Positions 26,301 through 36,666 are shown, counted from the first letter of the stretch. The stretch: DNA of 64,000 nucleotides from Argopecten irradians (GCF_041381155.1 NC_091142.1:5087778-5151777); one strand, 5' to 3'. The notes: generated by a model not told the origin, from the letters alone. Translations and numbers: made by a program.

Positions 26301-29300
26301 GTTTATTCACAGATAGTACATACACCTCTTCACAGATTTGCAGTTCATAATATTACACACTACAAAGATCTAGCATAGCTGGCCAACAGTCATGTCTTAA
26401 AAATAGGTTGCAAGTTACCATTTTCAAAAAAGAGCATAGAATCTGTGTGCTAGCATCATGTAAAAACAAGTTTTTTAAATGTAAAATATTAAACAATTGT
26501 TTTATGTTAATTAAAGCAACAAAATTTTATTTGAATATTTTGTATTCATTAGGGCACCCAGTCCGCCTCCAAAACGCCGACGTGTAGAGGAACCTGACCA
26601 GGATGAAATTCCTCACATCTTACAAGGAGAGATAGCACGTCTTGGAGGTCGTTTTAAAGTGAACTTTGACCCCACACAACACGGAGGGTCAAAAGATATC
26701 CACCTTCTGTGTCGTCTAGGTAATAACAAATACTGATTGGTTTGTTTTGTGGAGATTGCTGTTTATTTTCTTTGGCAAATGAATTTTTTTTTATCATTAA
26801 CTCCTGAAGACACATTTAGACTCTTCTAAATCAAAGACTAGACCAGTCCATTATGAAATTTAAGGGGTGAATGAGTTAATTCGTTGAGAATCTTTGAAGG
26901 TTATTTCTCAAAAATTGCCAACTGTTCTGTTTAATTTAGTGTCGTATTGGGAAAAGATTTTGAATTCTGCAAAGCTGTTCCATCATGGAAAATAATAGGT
27001 TGTCTTATGTCTTGTGTGTAGAGGCAAGAGAAACTTAATACTGAAAATGCTAATTGATAATGATTTTGACTTACCAGATTAGTCTGAATTTTGTGAATTA
27101 AAGGGACATTGAAATAAATACATCATGTTAATGTATATTTGAATTGACTTTCCAGATGATAAAAACCTACCCAGTATACCGCCTATATCTGTCAAAGTAC
27201 CAGGGACCTACCCAAATAACAGTCCCGAGTGTGACACCACAGCACCAGAGTATGGTAAGTACAGTCTCCCCAAACTACACTTTCTTCCCACCCTCTTTCT
27301 ATCCTCTTCCCGTCCTCTTCACGTCCACTTCCCATCCTCTTTCCACCCCTTCTCATCCTCCTCCCAGTTTCTTCCTAGCTACACTTAATTCTTGGTCTCT
27401 TTCTTATCCTCTTCCCATCCTCTTTCCATCTTCCTCCCATCCTCTTTCCACCCCTTCCCATCCTGCTCCCAATTTCTTTCCGCCTACACTAATTTCCCAA
27501 TCTCTTTTCATCCTTTTCCCATCCTCTTTCCATCCTCTTTCTGTCCTCTTTCTATCCTCTTTATGTCCTTTTTCCATCTGCTTTCTATCCTATTTCTGTC
27601 CTTTTTCCATCCTCTTTCCATATTCTTCCCATTCCTTCCCATCCACTTCCCATTCTCATCCAATTTCCATCCTCTTTCCATCCACTTTCCATCCTCTTTC
27701 CATCCACTTTCCATCTTCTTTCCATCTTCTTTCCATCCTCTTTCCATCCACTACCCATCCTCTTTCTGTCCTCTTCCCATTCTCTTACCATTGTCTTTCT
27801 ATCCTCTTCCCACCCCTTCCACCTGCAATCTCCATCCATCCTCCTCTCACTTCCTTTCCAGCCACTCCTCCATTGTTCATTTTACTCCCAGTATTCCTAC
27901 AGTTGTATGTCACCAAGTATTCAGAGGCCTGATTGCATGCTAGAAGTCCTGTTATAGGCTAGATATTAACTGTCCAGCATTGTTCAAACAATATCCCTGA
28001 CCTTCATTCATGGTCGATTTGGCCAAGTTCAATCAAACCTTTTAATTAGCAACTTCTCAATAATAATTGTGTTTTGATACCTGATACTTGACCTGTATCA
28101 TAATACCGTTTAAAGCATATCAAATGATTGACCTTGACCTCCAAGGTCAACCATGACCTCAATGTCAATGTCATCAAACATAATCAATTTTGTAAAGGAA
28201 TTTATTCTTAAGAAAAGAGTTCTTGTAACAATAATAGGTATATTGCATGCTGCGATGATTCGTATGAATGATTTGAAACTTGTTATAAGGTCACAGAGTC
28301 ATTGATATTGTGTAGCCATAAATGGTCATAATATGTACATATTTACCGGTAATCATTTAAGTGAAAGCTTTCACTAACCTGTACGATTGTTGTAAGATAT
28401 TACAGGTTTTTTTATAGCAGATGAGTAATGGTAATAACATTTCATTACTTTTTCTGCCACACGCTTTTACGCTGAAATATAAATTCACTAAAATAAGTAT
28501 ATTTACAAAGTCCTACTTCTGAAGCATCGGCTAGCATTATATTCATCTGCTAAAATCTAATTACACCAAGAAATAATTATGTTACTCAGGTAACTATATG
28601 TATTCTAGATTATGAGCCTCATCTGGCAGTGTAAATTTATGCTTTACTAAGAATCTGTTTATACATGTATCATAATAAAAGGAAAGGCAAGAAAATCCTT
28701 TCAGTTTCTATAATGTGTATATTTCAATGTAACAAGAGTTGTGATCAATGTCTTAGCTAAATATGAAAGATGTATTTTATTCATATATGTGGTATTGTTT
28801 GATTGCCAAGTCTGACTGTTTATTTGGAAGTCATTTATTTATCTGTGAAGGTCAAATATGGTAACTGTCTGTCCGTAATGGTCAGATATCTGTTTGTACA
28901 ATGTATAGGTTGCATGTAGAGGTCAATGTGAAGTTCAATCGCCTGTGTGCAGAGGTCAAATGTCTGTGTGTAGTGTTCACATGTAGAGTTCAAATGTCTT
29001 TAAAGAGGTCAAACATCTGTCTGAAGAAGTCATGTGTGAAGGTCAAATGTCTGTTGTGAAAATGTCACACATCTACCTATTGTGCTTTTTGAACCAGAAC
29101 TAAGTTTTTATAAGGGCATTACAACCAACATATATACGATCACCAAATATAAGTAATGGATAAGTAATGCTGTAACCATGAAGTTTGAGGTACCCCTCCC
29201 CCTACTCCTTCCCCCTGGGTGATGTCACCACTAAGTTTTAAGCTCTCTCCCTACCCACTACCGTTTCCCCCGGGGTGATGTCACCACTAGTTTTAAGCTC

Positions 29301-32300
29301 TCTCCCTACCCACTACCGTTTCCCCCGGGGTGATGTCACCACTAAGTTTTAAGCTCTCTCCCTACCCACTACTTTTTCCCCCGGGGTGATGTCACCACTA
29401 AGTTTTAAGCTTTTCCCCTCCCCCTACTCCTTCCTCCAGGGTTATGTCACCACTAAGTTTTAAGCTCTCTCCCTACCCACTACCGTTTCCCCCGGGGTGA
29501 TGTCACCACTAAGTTTTAAGCTCTCTCCCTACCCACTACTGTTTCCCCCGGGGTGATGTCACCACTAAGTTTTAAGCTCTCTCCCTACCCACTACTGTTT
29601 CCCCCGGGGTGATGTCACCACTAAGTTTTAAGCTTTTCCCCTCCCCCTACTCCTTCCTCCAGGGTGATGTCACCACTAAGTTTTAAGCTCTCTCCCTACC
29701 CACTACCGTTTCCCCCGGGGTGATGTCACCACTAAGTTTTAAGCTCTCCCCTTTCCCCTACCACTTCCCCGGGGTGATGTCACCAGTAAGTTTTAAGCTC
29801 TCTCCCTACCCACTTCCCCTACCCCTTTCACCTGGGGCGATGTCACCATTAAGTTGCAGACACCTCTCCCCTATAGACACCCCCCCCTCCCCTACAGAAG
29901 ATACCTAGGTATAAAGGTGTATTATGTAGTGGTTATGAAGCTGCTACATACAGACAGTATATTGATGTTGATTAGAGCCCCTGACATAGGTACAGTTACA
30001 CGGATACCTGCTGTGTCGGGAGAACGTGTGATGTAATCCGCCAGAGAACTACATTATAACCAAGTGATATTACCTCTCTCCCTGATAATTCTCAGCTCTC
30101 CCAAATCACAAATTGTTTGCATTCCTCCATAGACTATGGGTGGAAAAAAAGCATGGTTGTAATGCTTGGAGTAGCTACTGTATGATGTATGGACTAACAT
30201 GTAACTAGGGTATACATCTGGGGGTTACTCTGCAGAAAGGAGGGGCATGAATCTGGGGGTTACTCTGCAGAAAGGAGGGGCATGCTGCCAGGCGAAGTCA
30301 GCAGTAACTAGGGTATAAATCTGGGGGTTACTCTGCAGAAAGGAGGGGCATGAATCTGGGGGTTACTCTGCAGAAAGGAGGGGCATGCTGCCAGGCGAAG
30401 TCAGCAGAGACGGAATTTATTGTAGCTATTACAAACAAATTAAAAGTTATCTATAGCCATTAAATAGAAATAAAAAAAAAAACCTATATATACACTTGGT
30501 ATTTACAATTTTATAATAATCTAGAGTTCTGAGGTCGTTATGTTTAGATTATCTCACCTTTTCTATTTAATTTCATGATGAATATATAATACTCCTTAAT
30601 CCATAATAAATTAGATGTATTTTACATGTTATGATATACAATTTCTGTAGAAATAATCAGTTGATACATAATATCTTTCTACCAAGCCTATAACCGGAAG
30701 TAATAGAAGAAGACTGATATAGGCATTGCGCCTGTTGTCTAATTCTTTTAACAATACTTTGTAATTTTCTTTATATTTGTATTGTTAATAAAATATTTCT
30801 GAAATTATCCAGTATTGTAGCATGCTGGGATGAAGGGATATCAAGTTGGTTTACATAAATGACATTGAACTTAATTAAATGTTACATGTCAGGCAATACT
30901 TCTAGTATAACATGATGTTTCATATTTTATTACTCAAGGAAGATGGAGGGAACAAAAGCAAGCTTTGTAAAAGTGTACTTTCGAATTACTTTGGGTCAGA
31001 TGTCATGACATTTACTAGGAATTTCCTGAAATAAAGACATATTTTTTGTTCAGATTAATGAAATAGACTGTAACCTTCTATCAATTTGAAAGCCATGATT
31101 TTTTTTATAGTTTTAATTATCCATTATCTGCACTAAATTTCGTTTTCTATGCTAATGATAACTACAGTCAAACTTGTCTATAATGACCACCCAAGGGACA
31201 GAGGAAATACAGTAGAACTTGGTTGATACCAACTCGGATAATTAGACAACCTGGCTTAATACGAAGTACTTTGCACAGGTCCCGACTGAATTTCCTCGTT
31301 ATCTTTGTTCAAAGAACTCAGATAATTCGAATTCGGAAAACTCGAAGAACTCGGAAAATACGAAGTAAATTTTTGGTCCGAATGACAAAATCATACATTA
31401 AATGTTCTGATAACTCGAAATGAGATTTTTTTGGACAACGAGATCGCTGAAACTGCTAATTTCTTTTTCATTAATCTGCCGTAGAACGGCATTTCAAAAT
31501 ATATATCTCGGTTTTATTGTAATCATTTTGCAACTACCACTGGCGATTTTGACATCTCTCTTGTTCACATCGTTTTACGACATGGAACTAGTCTATATAT
31601 ACCAAGTAAAGAGATCATCAGTAGATATGCGAACTCCCTTAATTCGAACACTCGGATAACTCGAAGTTTCATTTCGGTCCCTTTGAGTTCATATTAGCAG
31701 AGTTCCACTGTATAGTCTTTATAGCTAGGTGGTCTTTGCTTATTTGTGCTGAAATTGGTTGCTTAGAACCCTAGAAAAGTGGTCTTGTGAAGAAGGTGGT
31801 CTTTATACAGAGGTAGTTGCTAAGGCAGGATTAACTGTATTAATGATACCGATATAGAAATGTTGTTGAATTGTGTTGGTTTTCCTTTAAGTATTTGCTT
31901 GAATTTTCTCCAGAATCCAGTATGTTCCTGCAGGCCGTACAGAACACCTTAGAGGTTCTGTTACTACGGATGCCTGACAAATTCACCTTCACAGAACTCA
32001 TGGATAAATGGGTAAGTCATCCTAAGTGTTTTTGCTGTGTGTATTGTCTAGAATACTGTCGACTATACAGCGGTGTTACAATGAAGTTACGCTACTGTTT
32101 CATGTGTTATTTACTTTCATGAATTTCGCAATAAAGTAATTTTGTGAAAATTAGTTTCAACGTCACTTACATTAAAAGGTATTTTCATTCACTTTAACAA
32201 TCCACAAATAATAAATCTTGGCAAAGGTATTTTGAAATGGAAATCATGAAATTCAGTTGGCGTTTCATGTTGTCCGTCTGTTTTCCTGCCTGTAGACACA

Positions 32301-34397
32301 ACAAACGACTGACTACTACTCCTAAACTACTCGAGGGATTGCAACAAAACTCTTTGTACAGGATAGATGTGGTAATCTTTATCAGAACAAGATACCTCTA
32401 CCTTTTTTAGAGTTATGCCCCTTTGCTATAGAACAGAACGGGGTGGGAGGTTATAAGTTGACATCCTGAGCTACAGTTCTAGTTTGATGGTAGTGAGTGT
32501 GGAAAAAACACAATAAAAACGGTCTCTGATGTTAATATTTCATTTTGCTGCTAATCATTTAGACGAGTAAACCCCAAATTACAGTCTAGATGCATTTGTG
32601 AATGCAAATTCTAACAAATTTAAAATGTTGCATCCAGAATGAAATAATCGCAAACAGAAACACGTCAAAATGTGTTGAAAAATGTTGTATTTACTGATTT
32701 TAATTGGGTGGGGGAGCCACATGTTCATTTAGACTAGTTCATTACAATTGGCACTTGTCCTGGCGAAAAATTACTAGTCATCGGCATCGCACTAGTGCTT
32801 AAAAGTCGCAGACTGTAAAAATGTCGCTTTGTTAAACGATTGCAGGTGCATGCTGAGGAAAATATGACATTATAATTACATGGTAATGTCAAAGATTTTT
32901 ATGCTAGGTAATTAAAAAAAAATAAAACAAATTACCAGACACTGTAGGTATGGCAGAAACTTTATGATTTGATATTTGGCAATAATACATAGTTCTCAAG
33001 GCTGATACACACAGCGAGGTACATCACATCCATCATGTCCTTGGTACATGTTTATTTGTTCCAAACAACAAAACCGCTCAGCTTGCAGTTATCGTGACGG
33101 TGTGATTTAACCTTATTTACGTGCAGGTGACACATGACGTAATTTTTGCCCGTGTCTAGTTGAGTGGATTACGTAGCAGAGACAATCGTACCTAACCAAA
33201 CACACATGTGCCACATACCTAGCTGATATTAGCACACTGTTACATATATCAGGCAACTCAGCAAATCACTTCCATGTTTCCATGGAAACAAATTTCTCTT
33301 GTCTACAACTTTCTGTACTGGAATGTCATTGGTTGATAATAAATTGATCTGATTGGCTGGTCAAAGGTGATCTTCAGCTGGTTTTATGATTGGTTGCTTT
33401 TTGGTAAATATGTCGTCTTCAGACAAGGAAGCTACATTTATGCTCCGTGGATGAAGGTCAACATATCTGGTTCCCCGAAAACGGCTGACAAGGGGAGATA
33501 ACTATTCAGACTTCATGTCCTTGTGGTGACATCTAGCATGATGTTGTTTGTGTATGTGTGTATTGACATTCTAAGGGAAGTACTGCTGTAATCTACTCTT
33601 TTACATGGATTTACCTTGTACAGTATTTGTTAGCTCACCTGGCCCCAATTGCAAGCATTATGCCACAACACGGCATCCAGCGTTCATTCTTCTGTTAACA
33701 TTTCCTTTGAATCATTTCCAGTCATGGATTTTAACCAAATTTGGCCATAAAATATCCTAAGGGAAAAGGGAATAGAATTTTTATAAGTCTTGGCTCTGAC
33801 TCCCTTATGACAGAAAGGGCGGGGCCCAATAGGGGGAAATATTAGTAAATCCTTTAAATGGCTACTAGTCATAAATATATTGATTTAATACCAAGTTAGA
33901 TTTGGCCAGAAACATCCATAGGGAAAGGGAAACAGAGTTTGTATAAAACTTGGCTCTGACACTTTCTATTTAGAGAGAGAGCTGGAATCTTACCAGTAAC
34001 CACAGCCAATATCTTAAGTTAATTATCAACTTGTGATCAAGAGTCGATTAGCTAGTGGTCACTCACTGGCTATTATAGTCCTGCCATATTCAATGGATAT
34101 GTGACGCTATGTCCACTTTTATCTTTCCATACAGAGTGATGGATATCCATTTTATTCTATTATGGCTAAATGCATCCTTAAGGGAAGGGGAACAGAGTTT
34201 GTTAAAGTCTTGGATCTGACCCTCCAATGATTTTCAAACAATGCATGGTGGGACGAAATGTAATGTTATTGCTAGTTTAAGAAGTGTCATTCTATCAATG
34301 AAAGCTAATATGAATGTCTTTTAAAGTTAAAATGTATTTTTTTTTTCATATTTTTCAGGAGATGAGTGTGCGGAAAGCCTGTGCTGCGTCTATCTGA
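14339..34397 (+). CDS. MED15: Mediator complex subunit 15 (18 exons)
   Basis: MED15 is a Mediator tail subunit that receives signals from transcription activators and passes them to RNA polymerase II. Coding exons: 14339-14391, 17505-17592, 18590-18641, 19856-20032, 20615-20802, 21033-21116, 21667-21774, 21986-22071, 22536-22663, 23161-23301, 23877-23940, 24545-24605, 24932-24949, 25807-25976, 26553-26719, 27156-27254, 31914-32011 and 34359-34397. They total 1821 nt, or 606 residues. All introns are GT..AG and all phases agree. The KIX domain is at about 4-66 (DWRSEAFRRKV, HVFLKAKTREEYLALVARLI). DPINALQTLAMQG follows, then a Gln-rich tract (124-186) and a Pro/Ser/Gln linker. The conserved C-terminal region starts at QAYLDKLNQLSKYIEPLRR (335-353) and includes LTDPSKRLPWKTLLKCE, QPLLDAV, HSLQRTF and the tail KACAASI. 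Human MED15 is longer (about 790), mainly in the linker. Exons 6 and 7 are the least certain, because that region has no strong family signature. Confidence 0.95.
15830..16175 (+). pseudogene. LINE reverse transcriptase relic in MED15 intron 1
   Basis: After a broken stretch with PQCNSLGPNL, a relic of the PQGSVLGP motif, comes FLFTDDTKIYREIRNEDD and then LQSDLDKLQ, a stop, WSNTWLLKFHPLKCKV. This is the palm domain of a non-LTR (Jockey/CR1-like) element. FTDD stands where FADD is usual, and a TAA replaces a codon that is usually sense. It comes from a different LINE lineage than the relic at 12473. Confidence 0.8.
16544..16579. repeat. Perfect 13-bp hairpin
   Basis: CCCTGGGCAATTT (16544-16556) is the exact reverse complement of AAATTGCCCAGGG (16567-16579), with a 10-base loop. 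Weaker pairing continues outward. It lies in a GC-richer 300-bp patch of intron 1 that may itself be an unrecognised repeat. Confidence 0.6.
16718..17057 (+). mobile_element. MITE family 2, most complete copy
   Basis: It starts TTAAAGGCCCACTACCTTTC and ends AAACCTTTAA, with a non-coding interior carrying ACACGGGTCGTCTTATGTTT. Related pieces are at 2335-2581 and 12157-12475. Confidence 0.6.
17140..17397 (+). mobile_element. Dispersed bivalve repeat, right-end copy
   Basis: It has GGGACCAGAGGGGCGGGAC and ends CAGGTGACCGTTAAGGCCCAAGGGCCTCTTG. I recognise that ending from many bivalve sequences. Relatives in this window are at 33632-34258 and 61955-62895. It ends about 110 bp before MED15 exon 2. 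Confidence 0.6.
17587..18021 (+). repeat. Minisatellite repeating the exon 2 splice donor
   Basis: The 29-bp unit is ACTCGAGTAAGACCTTGATA followed by TTTCCTCAT. Three steps are 36 bp because of an extra ACTCGAG. The first unit starts inside exon 2, whose last bases ACTCGA are followed by the donor GTAAGA at 17593. Thirteen further GT positions follow, at 17629, 17658, 17687, 17716, 17745, 17774, 17803, 17839, 17875, 17904, 17933, 17962 and 17991. Twelve of the 14 read GTAAGA, one GTATGA and one GTAAAA. Use of any site after the first would include the in-frame TGA at 17602-17604. Confidence 0.95.
20615..20802 (+). CDS. MED15: MED15 exon 5, polyglutamine exon
   Basis: It encodes residues 124-186, and glutamine makes up well over half of them. 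CAA and CAG codons alternate, and His, Met, Leu and Arg residues break up the runs. Glutamine-rich tracts are typical of MED15 in animals and yeast and help form condensates and activator contacts. The mixed CAA/CAG coding reduces repeat instability. The donor at 20803 is a weaker GTTCGG. Reading through it meets a stop six codons later, giving a truncated product. Confidence 0.9.
23266..23436 (+). repeat. Local duplication of the exon 10 end and its donor
   Basis: Positions 23266-23338 (last 36 coding bases of exon 10, donor and 37 intron bases) recur at 23363-23436 with few changes. Shared blocks include GATGATGAACCGACAGT, AGACAAAGATGA and GTAATTACTGATCTACA. The copy keeps a GTAATT donor, but the preceding GAAG has become GACA. 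Confidence 0.9.
24932..24949 (+). CDS. MED15: MED15 exon 13, an 18-nt microexon
   Basis: TTTTTTTAATAG precedes GACAAAACTGGAGAATTG, which is followed by GTAAGC. It encodes DKTGEL between the LELEW end of exon 12 and the APSNAD start of exon 14. Both flanking phases are 0, so the exon can be included or skipped without breaking the frame. The splice sites are strong by eye. Only transcript data can show whether it is used constitutively. Confidence 0.7.
25224..25806 (+). repeat. 59-bp minisatellite ending at the exon 14 acceptor
   Basis: Ten units start at 25224, 25283, 25342, 25401, 25463, 25522, 25581, 25640, 25699 and 25758 (one step is 62 bp). Each begins AGAATCTTACACTTGTAACT and ends near TTTTGTGATAAAT. 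The last unit is cut short: its ATGTCATTCTGTT passes directly into CTAG and exon 14. Unit 4 has the same ATGTCATTCTGTT, so the acceptor tract is part of repeat sequence. Confidence 0.95.
26797..26879 (+). repeat. 85-bp dispersed repeat, best copy
   Basis: It begins TTAACTCCTGAAGACACATT and ends AAGGGGTGAATGAGTTAA, so the two ends are partly inverted. It lies in MED15 intron 15, downstream of exon 15. Confidence 0.75.
27290..27880 (+). repeat. Pyrimidine-rich tandem tract in intron 16
   Basis: Imperfect repeats of CATCCTCTTTC and CATCCACTTTC run for nearly 600 bp, beginning about 35 bp after the exon 16 donor. The plus strand is almost all C and T, so long open frames on both strands here are compositional artefacts. 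Such tracts can form triplex DNA and could act as a splicing-factor (PTB-like) sink. That is inference. Confidence 0.9.
28850..29060 (+). repeat. Degenerate 20-bp repeat rich in AGGTCA
   Basis: About nine copies of a loose unit resemble AGAGGTCAAATGTCTGTGTG. Each carries AGGTCA or a near variant (GTTCA, AGTCA). AGGTCA is the half-site of many nuclear receptors, but the roughly 20-bp spacing is not a standard direct-repeat element. A short cluster at 28129-28160 (TGACCTTGACCTCCAAGGTCA-like) lies in the same intron. Confidence 0.55.
29187..29870 (+). repeat. ~57-bp tandem array with GTGATGTCAC cores
   Basis: About 12 units combine CTCTCCCTACCCACTAC, TTTCCCCCGGGGTGATGTC and ACCACTAAGTTTTAAGC. 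GTGATGTCAC is nearly palindromic and resembles a cAMP-response (CREB/ATF) half-site pair. CCCCCGGGG adds a second palindrome. It lies inside MED15 intron 16. Confidence 0.9.
30201..30406 (+). repeat. 103-bp unit duplicated, with nested 33-bp repeat
   Basis: GTAACTAGGGTATA..GCGAAGTCAGCA occurs at 30201-30303 and again at 30304-30406. Inside each unit ATCTGGGGGTTACTCTGCAG and AAAGGAGGGGCATG occur twice. The near identity indicates a recent two-step duplication. Confidence 0.9.
30407..31162. other. Intron 16 sequence without recognised features
   Basis: Plain AT-rich intron. No exon, RNA or repeat could be assigned. Confidence 0.4.
31163..31839. mobile_element. Outer mariner/pogo-type MITE
   Basis: It starts TACAGTCAAACTTGTCTATA with ATGACCACC, and ends GGTGGTCTTTATACAGAGGT..GGATTAACTGTA. 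The ends are inverted and bounded by TA, as expected for Tc1/mariner-type insertion. It is split by the element at 31208-31712, and no transposase frame remains. Confidence 0.65.
31208..31712. mobile_element. Inner pogo/Tigger-type MITE
   Basis: It starts TACAGTAGAACTTGG and ends AGAGTTCCACTGTA, inverted with a few mismatches and with TA at both edges. The interior has many AACTCGGATAA/AACTCGAAG-like pieces typical of this MITE class. It is inserted into the outer element. Confidence 0.7.
32260..32470 (+). repeat. Dispersed bivalve repeat fragment
   Basis: GTCCGTCTGTTTTCCTGCCT, ACTCCTAAACTACTCGAGGG and AGTTATGCCCCTTTGC follow the order of a repeat common in bivalve introns, as I remember it. 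Non-coding, in MED15 intron 17. Confidence 0.45.
32560..32823 (-). mobile_element. Second copy of the 7913-8343 element
   Basis: Reverse orientation relative to the copy in MLEC. Shared blocks are AGTAAACCCC, TAGTTCATTACAATTG, AAAATTACTAGTCAT and GTCGCAGACTGT. The far terminal repeat is not visible, so this copy is truncated or has lost an end. Confidence 0.6.
33632..34258 (+). mobile_element. Bivalve repeat with internal tandem units, intron 17
   Basis: It begins AGCTCACCTGGCCCC, then repeats a unit carrying AACCAAATTTGGCCA, AAGGGAA and TCTTGGCTCTGACTCC, one with AAGGGCGGGGCCC. The same architecture, better preserved, is seen at 61955-62895. It is decayed and ends about 100 bp before the last MED15 exon. 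Confidence 0.55.
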
Positions 34398-36467
34398 TCC
34401 AAACAGAAATATTTATGTCACACCATCAAAAGTTTTGTCAGTTTTAGTATCTAAAATTGACTCTTGGTGAACTCCTGGACAGTTATGCTGTTCACCAAAT
34501 TCTTAATCATAACAATTTATGAAGAAAAAGCCTTGCCTCCAAAAAAATTCTTAAAATAGCAACACATGATAATGTTTGAAATGGAAGGCATAAAACGTAG
34601 TGTCATAGACATGCTGTTGTGGCCCCGTTCCATCAACATTCCTTCAATTCAAGGAATCCCTTAACTTAAAATCTCCATAGGAAAGCATTTCAGAAGTTAA
34701 GGAAAGCTCGTTAACTTAAGATTTTTTCCTAAACTTCTGTAATGCTTTCCTATGGGGAATTTTAAGTTAAGGAATGTTGGTGAAACTGTGTTCTGCTTTA
34801 ATAGATGGAGGTGATGAGGTTACTTATGTCTTACAGACGTTCTAGTTTTTATTTTAAATTTCAAATACAAACACAATATATGTCATGATACCCGGTATTT
34901 GTAAATGAGAAAATGAAAATATAGTCTCATGGTGCTTAGAAAAAAACCCATCACAAATGTTTTTAAACTATTGTAACACAGTACTAGTCATAGAGACAAT
35001 TAAAACTCCTTCATTGTATGTCAATATTATAGTCGTGTTAACCTGGACAAAGACTCAAGTCAATAATTGTTTCCATGTATCACATAGGTTGGTAGTCAAT
35101 GTTGACCCTGTGTGAAATCTCATTTACATGTATTTATATAATTAAGTGCTAGGTAGGTTCAAAGTAAAGAAAATTGGATGGACTCTTGTAGCGACAAATG
35201 AATCTCAAAGCTGGAAATTATTTTTAATTATAAATCACAACAGTTTCAGAATAGTTCAAAAGTCATCAGATATTTGCTTGCTCACTTGCCATTTGTCTCT
35301 CTGTCTTCAGCCATCAACTTAAATTTTCATTTTAAACAACTTCTTAAAACACTAAGTGCTATAGAATCCTGATATTGAGCTTCTAATGCTGGGAAGGGAT
35401 ACCAAGTTTGTAAATTAATGACCTTGACCTTCATTCTAAGATTACACTGGTCAAATAAGCAGCAACTTATTTGCAATAACTAGTAATATGTATGCAGAGA
35501 GACCTGATAGCATGCTGGGAAGTTGTTTTTTTTTTCAAATGAGTGACTTTAACATTCATTCAAGGTCACTGGAGTCAAATAGACTAAAAAAATAACTAGT
35601 GTGCAGAGAGACCTGATATTTGGGTCTGTGTCATCCTTGGGTGAAAAGCTTCCGAGTTTGTTGAAATGAATGACCTCAATATAGGCTTTTGAATCTGATA
35701 CTTAGTCTATAGCATGGACTGATAATATCAGGTAGAAAGTATTTATTTGTAACTTATTTATATACATGTACTTGGTAAAAAAAGAGAAGTTTTATTTCTC
35801 TACAAGGGGAGGGAACTCTTAGGGACAATTCATGTTAATTTGATCATTTAGTAAATACATAAATGATCTTCAAGGTAAGTTTAGGTTCATTCCTTTTCTC
35901 ACCCTCATAAACTTAACAGTGAACTGTCCCAGTCAGAAGAGTTCCATGATATTTTCAGGATAAGTTAAAAAATGCAACATGTAATAATTTCATAAAATTT
36001 CCGGTATTGAAATTATTTTTTTATGACGAATCTGTATGTTTGTATAAAATACATGTATGTTAACAGATTCCATGAACTCATCTGCACTTCTCCTAAGTTA
36101 TTATAAGTGGTAATGATCTAGAAGAGCTTGACACGTGATACATTATATACAAACAACTGTTACCTGCTCTCATGATAAGGACATTGTGCCAGGTGCACTA
36201 GATCAAATATGTTGATATCTTGTAATAAACATGAAATGAAGATCTGTTGTCTATTCATAATGAATATTGTAACTTGATACTCCTGTGTACATCCATGGCA
36301 ACTTGAGCCACTCATCAGTGGCATGTCATTGTGGATAGATCAAAAGTTATAATTATCCCTGAAGTATCAGGATGCATATCTGTACGTCCTCTGATAATGA
36401 AAGACAATAAATTGTCAGATGGCTTGTCCTGGTTCTGTTCTTATTCATGCAATATATTCCGTCTTTC
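34398..36467 (+). other. Probable MED15 3' UTR and downstream flank
   Basis: No exon follows the MED15 stop codon. AATAAA signals lie at 36224-36229 and 36406-36411, so the 3' UTR may reach about 36.25 or 36.43 kb, unless a variant signal upstream is used. The stretch includes the foldback at 34631-34785. The cleavage site cannot be fixed from sequence alone. Confidence 0.4.
34631..34785. repeat. Long foldback just after MED15
   Basis: The left arm (ATTCCTT.., CCTTAACTTAAAATC, CCATAGGAAAGCATT, CAGAAGTTAAGGAAA) pairs with the right arm (TTTCCTAAACTTCTG, AATGCTTTCCTATGG, TTTTAAGTTAAGGAATG). Each arm is about 70 bp with a loop of about 10 bp. It is probably a foldback element. If inside the 3' UTR it would form a long hairpin. 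Confidence 0.8.
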
Positions 36468-36630
36468 CATATTACAGAGTTAGCTCCCTTGCGGGTAGGT
36501 ATCGATTGTTACGTCATTATTTTGTGAGCGCAATTTACGTCGTTTTCACCGAAACGTATAACGTTACGCTCGCAAACACATGACGTCACAATCAATACCT
36601 ACCCGCAAGTGCAGATATCTCTGTAATATG
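36468..36630. mobile_element. Palindromic MITE with TGACGTCA in its arms
   Basis: ATTACAGAGTTAGCTCCCTT plus GCGGGTAGGTATCGATTGTT at the left is matched inverted by AATCAATACCTACCCGCAAG plus ATCTCTGTAAT at the right. Each arm contains an ACGTCAT or ATGACGTCAC motif. It is about 163 bp and non-coding. A decayed relative is at 4518-4690. Confidence 0.75.
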
Positions 36631-36666
36631 CAAATTGGGAATAGGTTCAATATATCATTCCACATC

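Noticed and set aside
27508..27839. Minus frames reading repeated GWKEDGKRME-like peptides
   Set aside because: Antisense of the same CATCCTCTTTC repeats; no gene context.
27144..27943. Two long overlapping plus frames (262 and 183 codons) rich in Pro, Ser, Phe and Leu
   Set aside because: They run through the pyrimidine-rich tandem tract. The first only crosses MED15 exon 16 out of its true frame. Composition explains the lack of stops.
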